Of a stretch of 64,000 nt of DNA, positions 1 through 7,988 are shown one piece after another; the first letter of the stretch is position 1; the number at the start of each line of letters is the position of its first letter. The DNA lies in the NCBI RefSeq assembly GCF_042434395.1, contig NZ_JBHLTP010000013.1:248001-312000 (forward strand), given 5' to 3'. This stretch comes from Pontibacillus salicampi (GTDB lineage: Bacteria; Bacillota; Bacilli; Bacillales; BH030062). Below the pieces are notes generated by a model. That model did no database searches, had not been told where the DNA came from, and saw nothing but the letters and a program-made list of their open reading frames with translations. The position numbers and the translations under genes were made by a program.

Positions 1-942
1 TTAATCGTCATACCTTTCATTGGATCCAATGCCGAGCAACAAGCTCAGCCTGTCGTAGCGACACCTACAGAATCGGCTCAGGGCAATACGCTAGCCGACA
101 ACCCGGCATTGATGGTCTCAGTCTTACGCTCGCAAACAGAAGAGGTGGATGAAGTACCTTTGGAATTGTATGTTGCCAGAGTAGTTGCCTCGGAAATGCC
201 GGCAGATTTTGAATTGGAGGCGCTGAAGGCACAGGCATTAGCAGCTAGGACGTATATCGTTCAGTACCTATCTAACGATGATTCATCACAGGTGACGGAC
301 ACGGTTAACCATCAGGTATATAAGAATGATGAAGAGCTTCGAGTAGCCTGGGGTACAGACTACGACTGGAAAATGAGCAAAATCGAGCAAGCTGTATCAG
401 AAACAAAGGGTGAAATTATTACCTATCAGGAGAAGCCAATCACAGCAGCCTTTTTTTCTACTTCCAATGGCTATACTGAGAATTCAGAGGACTATTGGCC
501 GAATAAAATACCTTATTTACGCAGTGTAGAGAGTCCGTGGGATGCTGAATCACCGAAATATGTAGACCAGCAAGTGTTTACCAAGCAGCAGATAGAGGAT
601 AAGCTCGAGGTGGCCATTACATCCAATCAGCCAGCACTATCGAATATAAGCAAGACAGACAGTGAACGGGTGTCGACCGTGACAATCGGCGGTAAATCGT
701 TTACGGGTAGAGAAATAAGAGAAGCGCTTGCTTTAAATTCTTCTGATTTCTCCGTGAAATACAAGAACGAACATATTATATTTACAACGAAAGGCTATGG
801 TCACGGAATTGGCATGAGCCAATATGGAGCCAATGGTATGGCACAAGAAGGTAACTCGTATCAGGACATTGTGGCGCATTATTACAAGGATGTGAAAATC
901 AGCCAGATCGATTCCTATTTACCGAAATTAGCCTCGAAATAG
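1..942 (+). CDS. spoIID: Stage II sporulation protein D, 5' end missing
   Basis: Peptidoglycan lytic transglycosylase of the engulfment complex, acting in the mother-cell membrane with SpoIIM and SpoIIP. The frame is open from base 1 and begins inside a hydrophobic stretch (LIVIPFIG), so the true start and most of the N-terminal membrane anchor lie upstream of the window; the first internal ATG is at 109. Family hallmarks seen are the SpoIID/LytB block with ASEMPADFELEALKAQALAA, in which the Glu of SEMP is the known catalytic residue of the family, and the C-terminal signature GYGHGIGMSQYGANGMA. The visible part is 313 codons, which with about 20-30 missing residues matches the usual length of about 340. 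spoIIQ follows 110 bases later, a common arrangement. Identity is secure; only the start is unseen. Confidence 0.95.
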   Translation, partial: LIVIPFIGSNAEQQAQPVVATPTESAQGNTLADNPALMVSVLRSQTEEVDEVPLELYVARVVASEMPADFELEALKAQALAARTYIVQYLSNDDSSQVTDTVNHQVYKNDEELRVAWGTDYDWKMSKIEQAVSETKGEIITYQEKPITAAFFSTSNGYTENSEDYWPNKIPYLRSVESPWDAESPKYVDQQVFTKQQIEDKLEVAITSNQPALSNISKTDSERVSTVTIGGKSFTGREIREALALNSSDFSVKYKNEHIIFTTKGYGHGIGMSQYGANGMAQEGNSYQDIVAHYYKDVKISQIDSYLPKLASK

Positions 943-949
943 GGAAAAG

Positions 950-978
950 GTATAAAAAACTAGCTTTGTCGAACAATA
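950..978 (+). promoter_or_regulatory. Candidate sigma-F/G-type promoter of spoIIQ
   Basis: GTATA at 950-954 resembles a sigma-F -35 element. About 14 bases later an A-N-A-N-T-A pattern at 973-978 resembles the -10, but its leading GG is missing. In B. subtilis spoIIQ is transcribed by sigma-F in the forespore; the position here fits, but the match is imperfect. A Spo0A box lies inside the same segment. Confidence 0.3.
967..973 (+). promoter_or_regulatory. Spo0A box upstream of spoIIQ
   Basis: Exact TGTCGAA, the core of the Spo0A-binding site (0A box), in the spoIID-spoIIQ gap 80 bases before the spoIIQ start. It overlaps the candidate sigma-F promoter. A single 7-mer is weak on its own; it counts as one of several intergenic copies in this window. 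Confidence 0.35.
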
Positions 979-1052
979 AGTGTAAAAAATTTTTTAGAAT
1001 AGGTATAGTTCTTCCTCTTTCTGTTCAGAATGGTTGCTGAGGTGATGATGAA

Positions 1053-1988
1053 ATGAGAGAGGAAGAAAACAAAAGCGTTTCAAAAAATACTTGGAAACGT
1101 GTTTTCCGAAAAAAATGGTTTTTCCCAAGCGTGTATCTAATTACCGCAGCTTTGCTTTTAACTGGAGTGCTTTGGTACCAAAATACAGGAACGAATAACC
1201 AAGCCGAGCAGCCAGGCGCGAAAGAAGACGTAGACAGCATTGATTTTTCTTATGAGGATAACGACGCAGAGCCAGTAATGGAGCAATCAGAAAATTTAAG
1301 CATGCCAGTAGAAGGGCGCGAAGAAGTTGTTATCAAAACCAAGTTTTACGATGCGAATGGTAGTAAAGAGGACCAGGAGCAGGCGCTAGTATTCTACGAG
1401 AACCGTTACTACCAAAGTAAGGGTATCAGTATCGCGAAAGAAGATGGCAAAGTCTTTGATGTAACTGCTTCCGCTAGTGGGACGGTTACAGAAGTGAAGG
1501 AAGATCCGTTGTTTGGTCAACTAGTAGAGCTTACTCACGAGAACAATGTAACGACAAAGTACATGAGTCTTGGAGAAGTATTAGTTGAAGTTGGTGCAGA
1601 AGTACAACAAGGTGATGTTATTGCTACAGCCGGTAAGAATCTTGCTGGTAAAGATGCAGGAGTTCATGTTCACTTTGAAGTGCGCAAAGGAGACACAGCT
1701 CTAAACCCTGAGGAGTTCTTCAATCAGCCATTAAATAAGCTAGAAGCTTCTAATGGCGAGGAAGAGAACGAAGGAACAGAGGAAGAGCAAGCGTCTGAGG
1801 AGCAATCTACAGAGCAATCCGCTGAAGAAAGCAGTGACCAGTCAGAAGGAGCTGACCATGAAGAAGGTCAGGACCCATCTGATAAGGAAGATGCTGAGAG
1901 AAGCGAAGATACTCCTGAAGACAGTGAATCTGGTACAGAAGAGCCAAATGAGGATACTCAATCTTCCATATCTATGACAAACGCATAA
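1053..1988 (+). CDS. spoIIQ: Stage II sporulation protein Q, degenerate M23 domain
   Basis: Forespore membrane protein that pairs with SpoIIIAH across the intermembrane space to form the engulfment channel. The start is the ATG at 1053, preceded by GAGGTGATG. Residues about 26-46 form one membrane segment after a basic cytoplasmic tail. A LytM/M23 fold spans about residues 125-222, including the HVHFEV strand near its end. The first zinc motif of active M23 enzymes (HxGxD) reads SKGIS here, so the His and Asp ligands are replaced by Ser. The B. subtilis protein is likewise catalytically dead, which suggests a structural role. The last 80 or so residues are an Asp/Glu/Ser/Gln-rich tail, longer than I expect for B. 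subtilis and in keeping with a salt-adapted host. A terminator follows. Confidence 0.95.
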   Translation: MREEENKSVSKNTWKRVFRKKWFFPSVYLITAALLLTGVLWYQNTGTNNQAEQPGAKEDVDSIDFSYEDNDAEPVMEQSENLSMPVEGREEVVIKTKFYDANGSKEDQEQALVFYENRYYQSKGISIAKEDGKVFDVTASASGTVTEVKEDPLFGQLVELTHENNVTTKYMSLGEVLVEVGAEVQQGDVIATAGKNLAGKDAGVHVHFEVRKGDTALNPEEFFNQPLNKLEASNGEEENEGTEEEQASEEQSTEQSAEESSDQSEGADHEEGQDPSDKEDAERSEDTPEDSESGTEEPNEDTQSSISMTNA

Positions 1989-1999
1989 CCTTATAGAAG

Positions 2000-2036
2000 A
2001 ACCCCTTTCACCTTTTTAGGCGGAGGGGGTTTTTTA
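2000..2036 (+). terminator. Terminator after spoIIQ
   Basis: AACCCC pairs with GGGGTT across a loop of about 20 bases, followed by TTTTTT. The stem is modest but the T-run is clear, and it sits 12 bases past the spoIIQ stop. Confidence 0.65.
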
Positions 2037-2117
2037 CGTTCCTACTAGGTTTCCTTTTATAGGTTTTGAAGAAATTACAGCATTCATTATTATTTTTTGG
2101 GGAATGTCAACTTTTTT

Positions 2118-2124
2118 TGTCGAA
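2118..2124 (+). promoter_or_regulatory. Spo0A box in front of the AimR-like gene
   Basis: Exact TGTCGAA within TTTTTTTGTCGAAGC. TATATA and TATACT -10-like hexamers follow directly at 2127-2136, so the box would lie in the spacer or -35 region of the only plausible promoter for the gene at 2204. Confidence 0.5.
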
Positions 2125-2203
2125 GCTATATATACTATTGGGAATATTTGATATATTATGTTTAATTAAAATGGTCATATAATTTAGGAAAGAAGGTAAT
2201 GTG

Positions 2204-3214
2204 ATGGATGTCGGTGCTGTACTGAGAGATGCAAAGTACACGAACCTATCTTTATATTATCTGGTTCATATATTACCCAATATGTGTGACGATAAAGATG
2301 TTACTCGTCTCGTTAAGGACTATTGTATGCAAATGGATAATTCGGAAGCACGTCATCATGGTTTGGAATTCTTACTCGTCCATCATTATATGGAAGAGTT
2401 TCAAACTTTACTTCAGGAGAACACTCTATCAAAGTATCCTTACGAACAATCCTGGGGTCGTTTATACGAGCTTTATTACCGAGCGGAAATTCAGAACTTA
2501 TCAAGCTTTGAGATGCTGCATGAATTAAAGGAAATAACCATTTACTCAGACGAACAACGATGTATGCAGATTATATTGGAGCTATACAGCTACTATAAAA
2601 TGAATCGGTTTGATAAGATAGGCAGTCTAACCGATGAATTAGGATGGAAGCTGGAAAAGCTCGAGCCCTCTATTATAAAGGACTCCTATACATATCGATT
2701 ATATGAAATATTGCAACGGTATCATTGGAGACGAAATGAATTATTATTATCTAGAAAATACGGCTACCGTATACTGCAGAATCACATTTCTCCACGACGT
2801 CGCTGTAAAACACAGCAATGCTTAGGAATGAGCTACCTTTTTGATGGATACGATCAAGGAATCTTTCATTTACAAGAGGCACTGCAAATCGCGGAAAAAT
2901 GGAAGTTAACCAGATTCTACTTTAGTGTAAAGGAACAGAATATCCCGTTCCTAAGTGCCTATTACAAAAAAACAGAAGGAATTACCTCCTGTGAGCCCTC
3001 GGAACAAGCACACCTGGCCATTGCAAATGGAAATACCGGAAAAGCGATAGCAATATTGAATACCTTTGTAGAGCTTTCTCCTTTCCAAAAATATTATCTT
3101 GGCCTGGCAGCTCAAAATGAAGTGCTGCTGCTGGAATCCTATAACGATTTTATTACCAACATGAGTCATCACTTCTATGCTAGATTACCCCTTCGACAAT
3201 TACATCACTCCTGA
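2204..3214 (+). CDS. AimR-like TPR peptide-receptor protein lacking the HTH domain
   Basis: All-helical TPR-type protein of 336 residues that I recognise as similar to the AimR lysis-lysogeny pheromone receptors (RRNPP group). Family-like stretches are YYLVHILPNMCDDKD near the start, CLGMSYLFDGYDQGIFHLQE around residue 210-225, and a C-terminal end containing FYARLPLRQL. Known AimR proteins carry an N-terminal helix-turn-helix of about 50-60 residues before this region. It is absent here, and the protein is correspondingly shorter than the 380 or so usual. The ATG at 2204 is preferred over GTG 2201 because AGAAGG lies 7 bases upstream of it. No aimP-like peptide gene follows; a terminator lies at once downstream and no phage genes are near. 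It sits alone between two sporulation genes behind a Spo0A box. Family assignment is from pattern memory and function is unknown. Confidence 0.7.
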   Translation: MDVGAVLRDAKYTNLSLYYLVHILPNMCDDKDVTRLVKDYCMQMDNSEARHHGLEFLLVHHYMEEFQTLLQENTLSKYPYEQSWGRLYELYYRAEIQNLSSFEMLHELKEITIYSDEQRCMQIILELYSYYKMNRFDKIGSLTDELGWKLEKLEPSIIKDSYTYRLYEILQRYHWRRNELLLSRKYGYRILQNHISPRRRCKTQQCLGMSYLFDGYDQGIFHLQEALQIAEKWKLTRFYFSVKEQNIPFLSAYYKKTEGITSCEPSEQAHLAIANGNTGKAIAILNTFVELSPFQKYYLGLAAQNEVLLLESYNDFITNMSHHFYARLPLRQLHHS

Positions 3215-3220
3215 AACAAG

Positions 3221-3248
3221 GCCCATTCTGAAACGGAATGGGTTTTTC
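3221..3248 (+). terminator. Terminator after the AimR-like gene
   Basis: CCCATTC, loop TGAAAC, GGAATGGG, then TTTTT. It begins a few bases after the stop codon. Confidence 0.85.
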
Positions 3249-3402
3249 GTATGCTTATAGGTATAAGGTTGTGTCTTTTGTATCTTCAAGCGGTGCCACA
3301 GCAGTTATACATACCCCCTGCACTAATCGGTCCATGGACTTATTACGCATTACTCAAGAAGGTCGATACTAATAATAGAGTAAGCTTTGGGAGGTTGGCA
3401 TA

Positions 3403-3660
3403 GTGAAGTTCAATGGAAAACGATTACTGTTAGGTGCACTGGTATCCGTTAATATGGTCATATGGATACTAGTTGGCGTCTTCATGATTAGAAAAGGTAT
3501 GAATCCGTTGCAGTCCTCGGAGGGGAAGGAGGGAAACGGATCAGCTGACCCACAGGCTGTTGATGTATATACACCTCAAGAGGTTGAAATGGTTGCTTTA
3601 GTCATCCTCATCGGTATCCTTTTTTTCTTCTTTATTTGGTTCATGACAAGAAAAAAATGA
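3403..3660 (+). CDS. Small two-pass membrane protein, unknown function
   Basis: Eighty-five residues with a GTG start supported by GGGAGG 8 bases upstream. Two hydrophobic segments, about residues 8-28 and 62-81, flank a polar loop rich in Gly, Ser and Glu. The C-terminus is basic (TRKK). I do not recognise the family. It stands alone between the AimR-like gene and spoIIID in the same orientation, with 232 bases before spoIIID, so a separate transcript is likely. The good ribosome site and clean two-helix profile make it a real gene. Confidence 0.7.
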   Translation: MKFNGKRLLLGALVSVNMVIWILVGVFMIRKGMNPLQSSEGKEGNGSADPQAVDVYTPQEVEMVALVILIGILFFFFIWFMTRKK

Positions 3661-3701
3661 ACAAGAAAGCTTGTCACCCCTTGTCCCTCAAGACATTTTA
3701 A

Positions 3702-3730
3702 GCATAAACCCTCATGCCTGCACATAATCT
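3702..3730 (+). promoter_or_regulatory. Candidate sigma-E promoter of spoIIID
   Basis: GCATAAA at 3702-3708 and CATAATCT at 3723-3730 are separated by 14 bases. They match the sigma-E pattern (-35 with ATA, -10 CATAnnnT, spacer 13-15). spoIIID is a known sigma-E gene in B. subtilis, which supports the reading. Confidence 0.45.
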
Positions 3731-3892
3731 GTTACAAACCGAGTAAACAGGAAGGTTTGAGGTGAGAGGAAAGGTCCTCATGCGTCTTAGAAGTGTCTAC
3801 ATCATTGAATCCATCTCTTACACATTATCCCTTATAGTATCACCTTGTCTCATTTCACACCTTTGATACCCAATGATCAGGAGGCGAGTGGT

Positions 3893-4174
3893 GTGCACGA
3901 TTACATCAAAGAACGAACTATCAAGATTGGGAAATATATCGTGGAGACGAGAAAAACCGTACGAGTAATCGCGAAAGAATTCGGTGTGTCTAAAAGTACT
4001 GTTCATAAGGATTTGACGGAGCGATTACCCGACATAAATCCAGAGCTTGCGAATGAAGTAAAGGAGATTTTGGATTACCATAAGGCCATCAGGCATCTTA
4101 GAGGCGGTGAAGCAACCAAGAAGAAATATAAGATGAAGCCAGGAAGAGAGGAGCCCGCGAATACAGCAGGCTGA
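3893..4174 (+). CDS. spoIIID: Sporulation transcriptional regulator SpoIIID
   Basis: Small mother-cell DNA-binding regulator that modulates sigma-E genes and leads to sigma-K expression. I choose the GTG at 3893: AGGAGG ends 8 bases upstream, and the protein then starts HDYIKERTIKIGKYIVE, as in B. subtilis SpoIIID. The frame is open to an upstream ATG at 3845, but the extra residues are not family-like. Residues about 20-45 form the helix-turn-helix (VRVIAKEFGVSKSTVHKDLT), followed by the basic C-terminal helix region HLRGGEATKKKYK, which is also used for DNA contact. Length is 93 residues, as usual. It lies upstream of mbl, the conserved Bacillaceae order. Confidence 0.95.
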   Translation: MHDYIKERTIKIGKYIVETRKTVRVIAKEFGVSKSTVHKDLTERLPDINPELANEVKEILDYHKAIRHLRGGEATKKKYKMKPGREEPANTAG

Positions 4175-4232
4175 GCTGCTCGTTAAGCCTATAGTCCTAA
4201 ATCTTTTGGGACATGAACTTTTTTCTTCGATT

Positions 4233-4264
4233 ATGACAAATTTTGTAGAAAAATGTGATAAAAT
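4233..4264 (+). promoter_or_regulatory. Candidate sigma-A promoter of mbl
   Basis: ATGACA at 4233-4238 and GATAAA at 4257-4262, spacer 18 (TAAAAT at 4259 is an alternative -10). The spacer contains TTTTGTAGAAAA, one base off a Spo0A box. It lies about 65 bases before the mbl start. Confidence 0.35.
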
Positions 4265-4326
4265 ATTACCTTAGGAGAAAACTGTAATCGGAGAACAAGT
4301 TTATAAATTAGGAGGAACATGCTCAA

Positions 4327-5328
4327 ATGTTTGCACGGGATATTGGAATTGACCTTGGTACTGCCAATGTTTTAATACATGTTAAGGGAAAAGGGATTGT
4401 CTTAAACGAACCATCTGTCGTTGCGATGGATCGTAATACCGGCAAAGTACTCGAAGTCGGTGAAGAAGCACGCCGGATGGTTGGGCGTACGCCAGGGAAT
4501 ATTGAAGCGATTCGTCCGTTGAAGGATGGTGTAATTGCCGATTTTGACGTTACAGAAGCCATGTTAAAACATTTCATTAACAAAATTAATGTACGGGGCT
4601 TTCTGTCTAAGCCTCGTATGTTGATATGCTGTCCTACAAATATCACCAAAGTGGAACAAAAGGCCATCAAAGAAGCAGCAGAAAAAAGCGGAGGAAAACG
4701 AGTATTCCTTGAAGAGGAACCGAAAGTCGCAGCTATTGGTGCTGGCATGGATATCTTTCAGCCAAGCGGGAATATGGTAGTAGATATCGGTGGAGGCACG
4801 ACAGACGTAGCCGTTCTTTCCATGGGGGATATCGTAACAGCCTCTTCTATTAAGATGGCGGGAGATAAATTTGATCATGAAATCCTTCAATACATCAAGA
4901 AGCAGTACAAGCTATTAATCGGGGAGCGCACAGCAGAAGACATTAAGGTGAATGTTGCGACTGTTTTTCCAGATTCCCGTAACGAGGAAATAGATATTCG
5001 TGGTCGTGATATGGTTTCAGGACTGCCTAGAACTATTACCGTTTATACGAAAGAGATTGAAACAGCTTTAACAGAAGCGGTTTCTGTCATTGTCCAGTCT
5101 GCTAAGCAGGTGCTGGAGCGTACGCCACCTGAGCTGTCCGCTGACATTATCGATCGAGGCATCATTTTAACTGGAGGCGGTGCTATGCTCCATGGTATCG
5201 ACCAGCTGCTGGCAGAGGAGTTAAAGGTCCCAGTTCTTGTTGCCGAAGAGCCAATGAACTGCGTAGCGAAGGGTACTGGTATAATGCTCGAGAACATCGA
5301 TAAGCTTCCGAAGACGAACATTGTATAG
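4327..5328 (+). CDS. mbl: Rod-shape protein Mbl (MreB-like actin)
   Basis: Membrane-associated bacterial actin that guides lateral-wall synthesis. The phosphate-binding loop IGIDLGTANVLIHVKGKG opens the protein. VVDIGGGTTDVAVLS (about residues 155-170) is the second phosphate loop and LTGGGAMLHGID the adenine-side loop. At 333 residues it has the normal length. Mbl is chosen over MreB because of its position between spoIIID and flhO/flhP, as in B. subtilis, and its sequence start. GGAGG lies 11 bases before the ATG; an ATG at 4319 is out of frame. It probably co-transcribes with flhO and flhP, since flhO starts 27 bases after the stop. Confidence 0.95.
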   Translation: MFARDIGIDLGTANVLIHVKGKGIVLNEPSVVAMDRNTGKVLEVGEEARRMVGRTPGNIEAIRPLKDGVIADFDVTEAMLKHFINKINVRGFLSKPRMLICCPTNITKVEQKAIKEAAEKSGGKRVFLEEEPKVAAIGAGMDIFQPSGNMVVDIGGGTTDVAVLSMGDIVTASSIKMAGDKFDHEILQYIKKQYKLLIGERTAEDIKVNVATVFPDSRNEEIDIRGRDMVSGLPRTITVYTKEIETALTEAVSVIVQSAKQVLERTPPELSADIIDRGIILTGGGAMLHGIDQLLAEELKVPVLVAEEPMNCVAKGTGIMLENIDKLPKTNIV

Positions 5329-5355
5329 GAAGAACGAAAAGGGAGGACCAATACG

Positions 5356-6186
5356 TTGCTAAAGGGATTTTACACCGCTGCATCCGGCATGATAGCCCAG
5401 CAGCGCAAACAGGAAACATTGTCTAATAATCTTGCCAATGCCAATACACCTGGCTTCAAAGCTGACCAGGGCTCTCTGCGAGCTTTCCCAGAAATGCTGA
5501 TGCAGCAAATGGGGTCCAAGACTCTTCCGACCAAACAGGGAACTACTCTGCCCATTCGAAATCCTATCGGTGCGTTGAATACCGGTGTTTATATGCAGGA
5601 AACAACTCCATCCTTTACCCAGGGCGACACGCGAGAAACAGGTATGAGTACCGACATGGCCCTCATCAATGGCAATATGCCTGATGAGGACGGAGGGCTT
5701 TTCTTTACAGTACAAAACGAGGCCGGGGAACTTCGTTATACACGAAATGGGAATTTCACAGTAGATTCGGAAGGCTTTTTAACGACCAAGCAGGGAAACT
5801 ATGTACTGGACCAAAATAACGAACCCGTGCAAACCCTTGGCATGGAGTTTCAAGTAGATAAAGAGGGGGTCCTTCAAGCGAATGGACAAGCTATTCCATT
5901 AGGTATTTCCTATACACCCGATGTGTACCAGATGATAAAGGAGGGGGAAGCCCTTTATCGCATGAATGAAGGGGATGAAGGTCAGCCTCCTGTAAACGCA
6001 AGGAATACAGCTGGGGTAAGCTTTACCACAGAGCAAGGGTTTTTGGAAGGCTCTAACGTGGACCCAACCCAAACTATGACAGAAATGATGAACTCTTATA
6101 GAATATATGAGACGAATCAGAAAGTACTCAAGGCGTATGATCAAAGTATGGACAAGGCTGTGAATGAAATCGGAGTTGTCCGCTAA
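5356..6186 (+). CDS. flhO: Flagellar rod/hook-type protein FlhO
   Basis: Flagellar basal-body rod protein of the FlgF/FlgG family. The N-terminal block LSNNLANANTPGFKADQGSL is the family signature. A C-terminal block with SNVDPTQTMTEMMNSYRIYE pairs with it as the coiled rod segment, and a beta domain lies between. The start is TTG at 5356 with GGGAGG about 10 bases upstream; the next ATG (5389) would delete part of the conserved N-terminus. B. subtilis carries flhO and flhP directly after mbl, as here. Confidence 0.92.
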   Translation: MLKGFYTAASGMIAQQRKQETLSNNLANANTPGFKADQGSLRAFPEMLMQQMGSKTLPTKQGTTLPIRNPIGALNTGVYMQETTPSFTQGDTRETGMSTDMALINGNMPDEDGGLFFTVQNEAGELRYTRNGNFTVDSEGFLTTKQGNYVLDQNNEPVQTLGMEFQVDKEGVLQANGQAIPLGISYTPDVYQMIKEGEALYRMNEGDEGQPPVNARNTAGVSFTTEQGFLEGSNVDPTQTMTEMMNSYRIYETNQKVLKAYDQSMDKAVNEIGVVR

Positions 6187-6230
6187 GATATCATATTCGT
6201 ACAGAAGGATAAGAGGAGGATACATACCCA

Positions 6231-7049
6231 ATGCTACGATCATCCATGCAAGCTGCTGTTACGATGGGGCAATTACAGAAGAAGTTAGATGTGATTGGCC
6301 ATAATATGTCCAATACAGATACTCCAGGATATAAAAGCCGGCAGGCGGATTTTTCATCCTTGCTGTTTCAGCAGATGGATAACCTGGACGAGGTACCACC
6401 AGCTAACCGTCGAACTCCAAACGGTGTACGTATTGGTTCTGGTGCCTATCTCGCTAGCACAGATCTTAACATGACTACTGGGTCCCTAAAAGGAACAGGG
6501 CGCGCTTTGGACGTTGCTATACGTCAGGATAATCATATGTTTCAGATTCAGACTACCCAAAATGGGGAAACAAAAACTATGTACACTCGAGACGGGGCAT
6601 TCTCCTTCTCTGCTAACAATGATGGAACCGTTAGCCTCGTTACGTCAAATGGGAATCCGGTTTTAGGTCAAAATGGTCCTATCCGTTTGAACGATAACTT
6701 TGATTCCTTTACAATTCGAGAAGATGGTACGATAATGGTGGAGCGTAATGGAACGAACCAGCAGGAAGCACAATTAGCCATGGTGGAAGCTACCCGCCCT
6801 CGTTACCTCGAGGCAGTAGGCAATAATCTGTTAGCTATCCCTGATGGTGCTGAGGTAAATGCCGGTGGTATTATAGCGGAGGTTGCTCCTGGTGCAGTAA
6901 GTGTGAAGCAGGGCTCCCTGGAAACATCCAACGTCGATCTTTCCAAAGAAATGACCGATATGATGACCACCCAACGAGCTTACCAATTTAATAGTCAGTC
7001 TATATCGATTGGCGATCAGATGCTGGGTCTAGTCAATCAATTACGCTAA
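6231..7049 (+). CDS. flhP: Flagellar rod/hook-type protein FlhP
   Basis: Second FlgF/FlgG-family protein, 272 residues. It has the N-terminal signature IGHNMSNTDTPGYKSRQADF and the C-terminal LETSNVDLSKEMTDMMTTQR and AYQFNSQSISIGDQM region. Like FlhO it should be exported by the flagellar type III system and form part of the distal rod. The gap to flhO is 44 bases and contains AGAGGAGGATA before the ATG. No other flagellar genes are nearby, the same outlying arrangement as in B. subtilis. Confidence 0.92.
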   Translation: MLRSSMQAAVTMGQLQKKLDVIGHNMSNTDTPGYKSRQADFSSLLFQQMDNLDEVPPANRRTPNGVRIGSGAYLASTDLNMTTGSLKGTGRALDVAIRQDNHMFQIQTTQNGETKTMYTRDGAFSFSANNDGTVSLVTSNGNPVLGQNGPIRLNDNFDSFTIREDGTIMVERNGTNQQEAQLAMVEATRPRYLEAVGNNLLAIPDGAEVNAGGIIAEVAPGAVSVKQGSLETSNVDLSKEMTDMMTTQRAYQFNSQSISIGDQMLGLVNQLR

Positions 7050-7087
7050 CCTACATAGCTGAAACGAAAAATAAGGAGTCTCTAGTT

Positions 7088-7414
7088 ATGCCTGAAAAAC
7101 AAAAGCAAAATGATGCAACCACTCGTAACGAGCGACGAGAAGAAAATAAACAGCAGAAGAAGCAAGGTTCTGAGAATAAAACCAAGACAAAAAAGGTTAA
7201 AAAACAGGATAAGCAGGAAGACAAACAACAGAAAAAAGTACGTCGTCGTTTGCTGCCGATTTGGCTGCGCCTCATTATTGTTATTTTGTTATGCACCCTG
7301 GCATTACTAGGAGGCATAATGATTGGATACGGCGTGATTGGAGATGGAAATCCACTAGATGCCTTGAAATTGGAGACGTGGCAACATATTATTGATATCG
7401 TAACGAAAGAATAA
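7088..7414 (+). CDS. EpuA-like small membrane protein
   Basis: 108 residues. The first half is almost entirely Lys, Gln, Glu and Asn, a charged and probably unstructured cytoplasmic tail. Then comes one strong membrane segment (about residues 58-80) and an exported short tail with GYGVIGDGNPLDALK and WQHIIDIV. This C-terminal pattern is that of the EpuA-type proteins that databases often label 'DNA-directed RNA polymerase subunit beta'. That label says nothing about function here, because nothing resembles RpoB. The gene sits between flhP and fabZ, 13 bases before fabZ, so the two are likely co-transcribed. Confidence 0.75.
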   Translation: MPEKQKQNDATTRNERREENKQQKKQGSENKTKTKKVKKQDKQEDKQQKKVRRRLLPIWLRLIIVILLCTLALLGGIMIGYGVIGDGNPLDALKLETWQHIIDIVTKE

Positions 7415-7427
7415 GGAGGCTCTTCTT

Positions 7428-7862
7428 ATGCTGGATATAGAGCAAATCAAAGAGATTATTCCGCACCGCTATCCATTTCTGTTAGTGGATCAAATTACCG
7501 AGCTGGAAGAAGGACAACGTGCTGTAGGGAAGAAAAACGTAACAATCAATGAACCATTCTTCCAAGGCCACTTCCCGAGCTATGCTGTTATGCCCGGTGT
7601 GTTAATCGTAGAAGCATTAGCACAAGTCGGAGCAGTAGCGATGCTTAAAAAGGAAGAGAATCAGGGTCGTCTTGCGTTTTTTACTGGTATTGATAAATGC
7701 CGCTTTAAGCGTCAAGTAACACCAGGTGATACGTTGCATCTTGAAGTCGAAATTATCCGTGCGAAAGGCAGCATCGGAAAAGGGAAAGCTACTGCTAAAG
7801 TAGACGACCAAATCGTATGTGAGGCAGAAATTATGTTTGCATTAGGTGAAAAAGAAGAATAG
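7428..7862 (+). CDS. fabZ: 3-hydroxyacyl-ACP dehydratase FabZ
   Basis: Hot-dog-fold enzyme of type II fatty acid synthesis that dehydrates beta-hydroxyacyl-ACP. It is 144 residues, standard length. The catalytic His is in IPHRYPFLLVD near residue 11 and the catalytic Glu in MPGVLIVEALAQ around residue 64, with GHFP between them. The ATG is preceded by AAGGAGG. fabZ close to mbl-flhO-flhP is also seen in B. subtilis (ywpB). A strong terminator follows. Confidence 0.96.
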   Translation: MLDIEQIKEIIPHRYPFLLVDQITELEEGQRAVGKKNVTINEPFFQGHFPSYAVMPGVLIVEALAQVGAVAMLKKEENQGRLAFFTGIDKCRFKRQVTPGDTLHLEVEIIRAKGSIGKGKATAKVDDQIVCEAEIMFALGEKEE

Positions 7863-7870
7863 ATGTAACA

Positions 7871-7902
7871 AGCCGCTCTTTTATGGAGCGGTTTTTTTTA
7901 TT
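7871..7902 (+). terminator. Terminator after fabZ
   Basis: CCGCTC, loop TTTTATG, GAGCGG, then a run of eight T. Confidence 0.9.
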
Positions 7903-7988
7903 TTCTAATGTGCATATTCTTACCGAATTGGAACATGATAAGAGAACGCCCTTATGGCATTATTTGACCTTTAAAGGAGGAGTAATCT

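Noticed and set aside
2201..3214. Active prophage around the AimR-like gene
   Set aside because: No integrase, repressor, structural or lysis genes nearby; neighbours are core sporulation genes in the expected order.
3251..3403. Fifty-codon open frame between the AimR-like gene and the next gene, considered as an arbitrium-type peptide precursor
   Set aside because: It starts directly after a terminator T-run, has no ribosome site, and lacks a convincing signal peptide.
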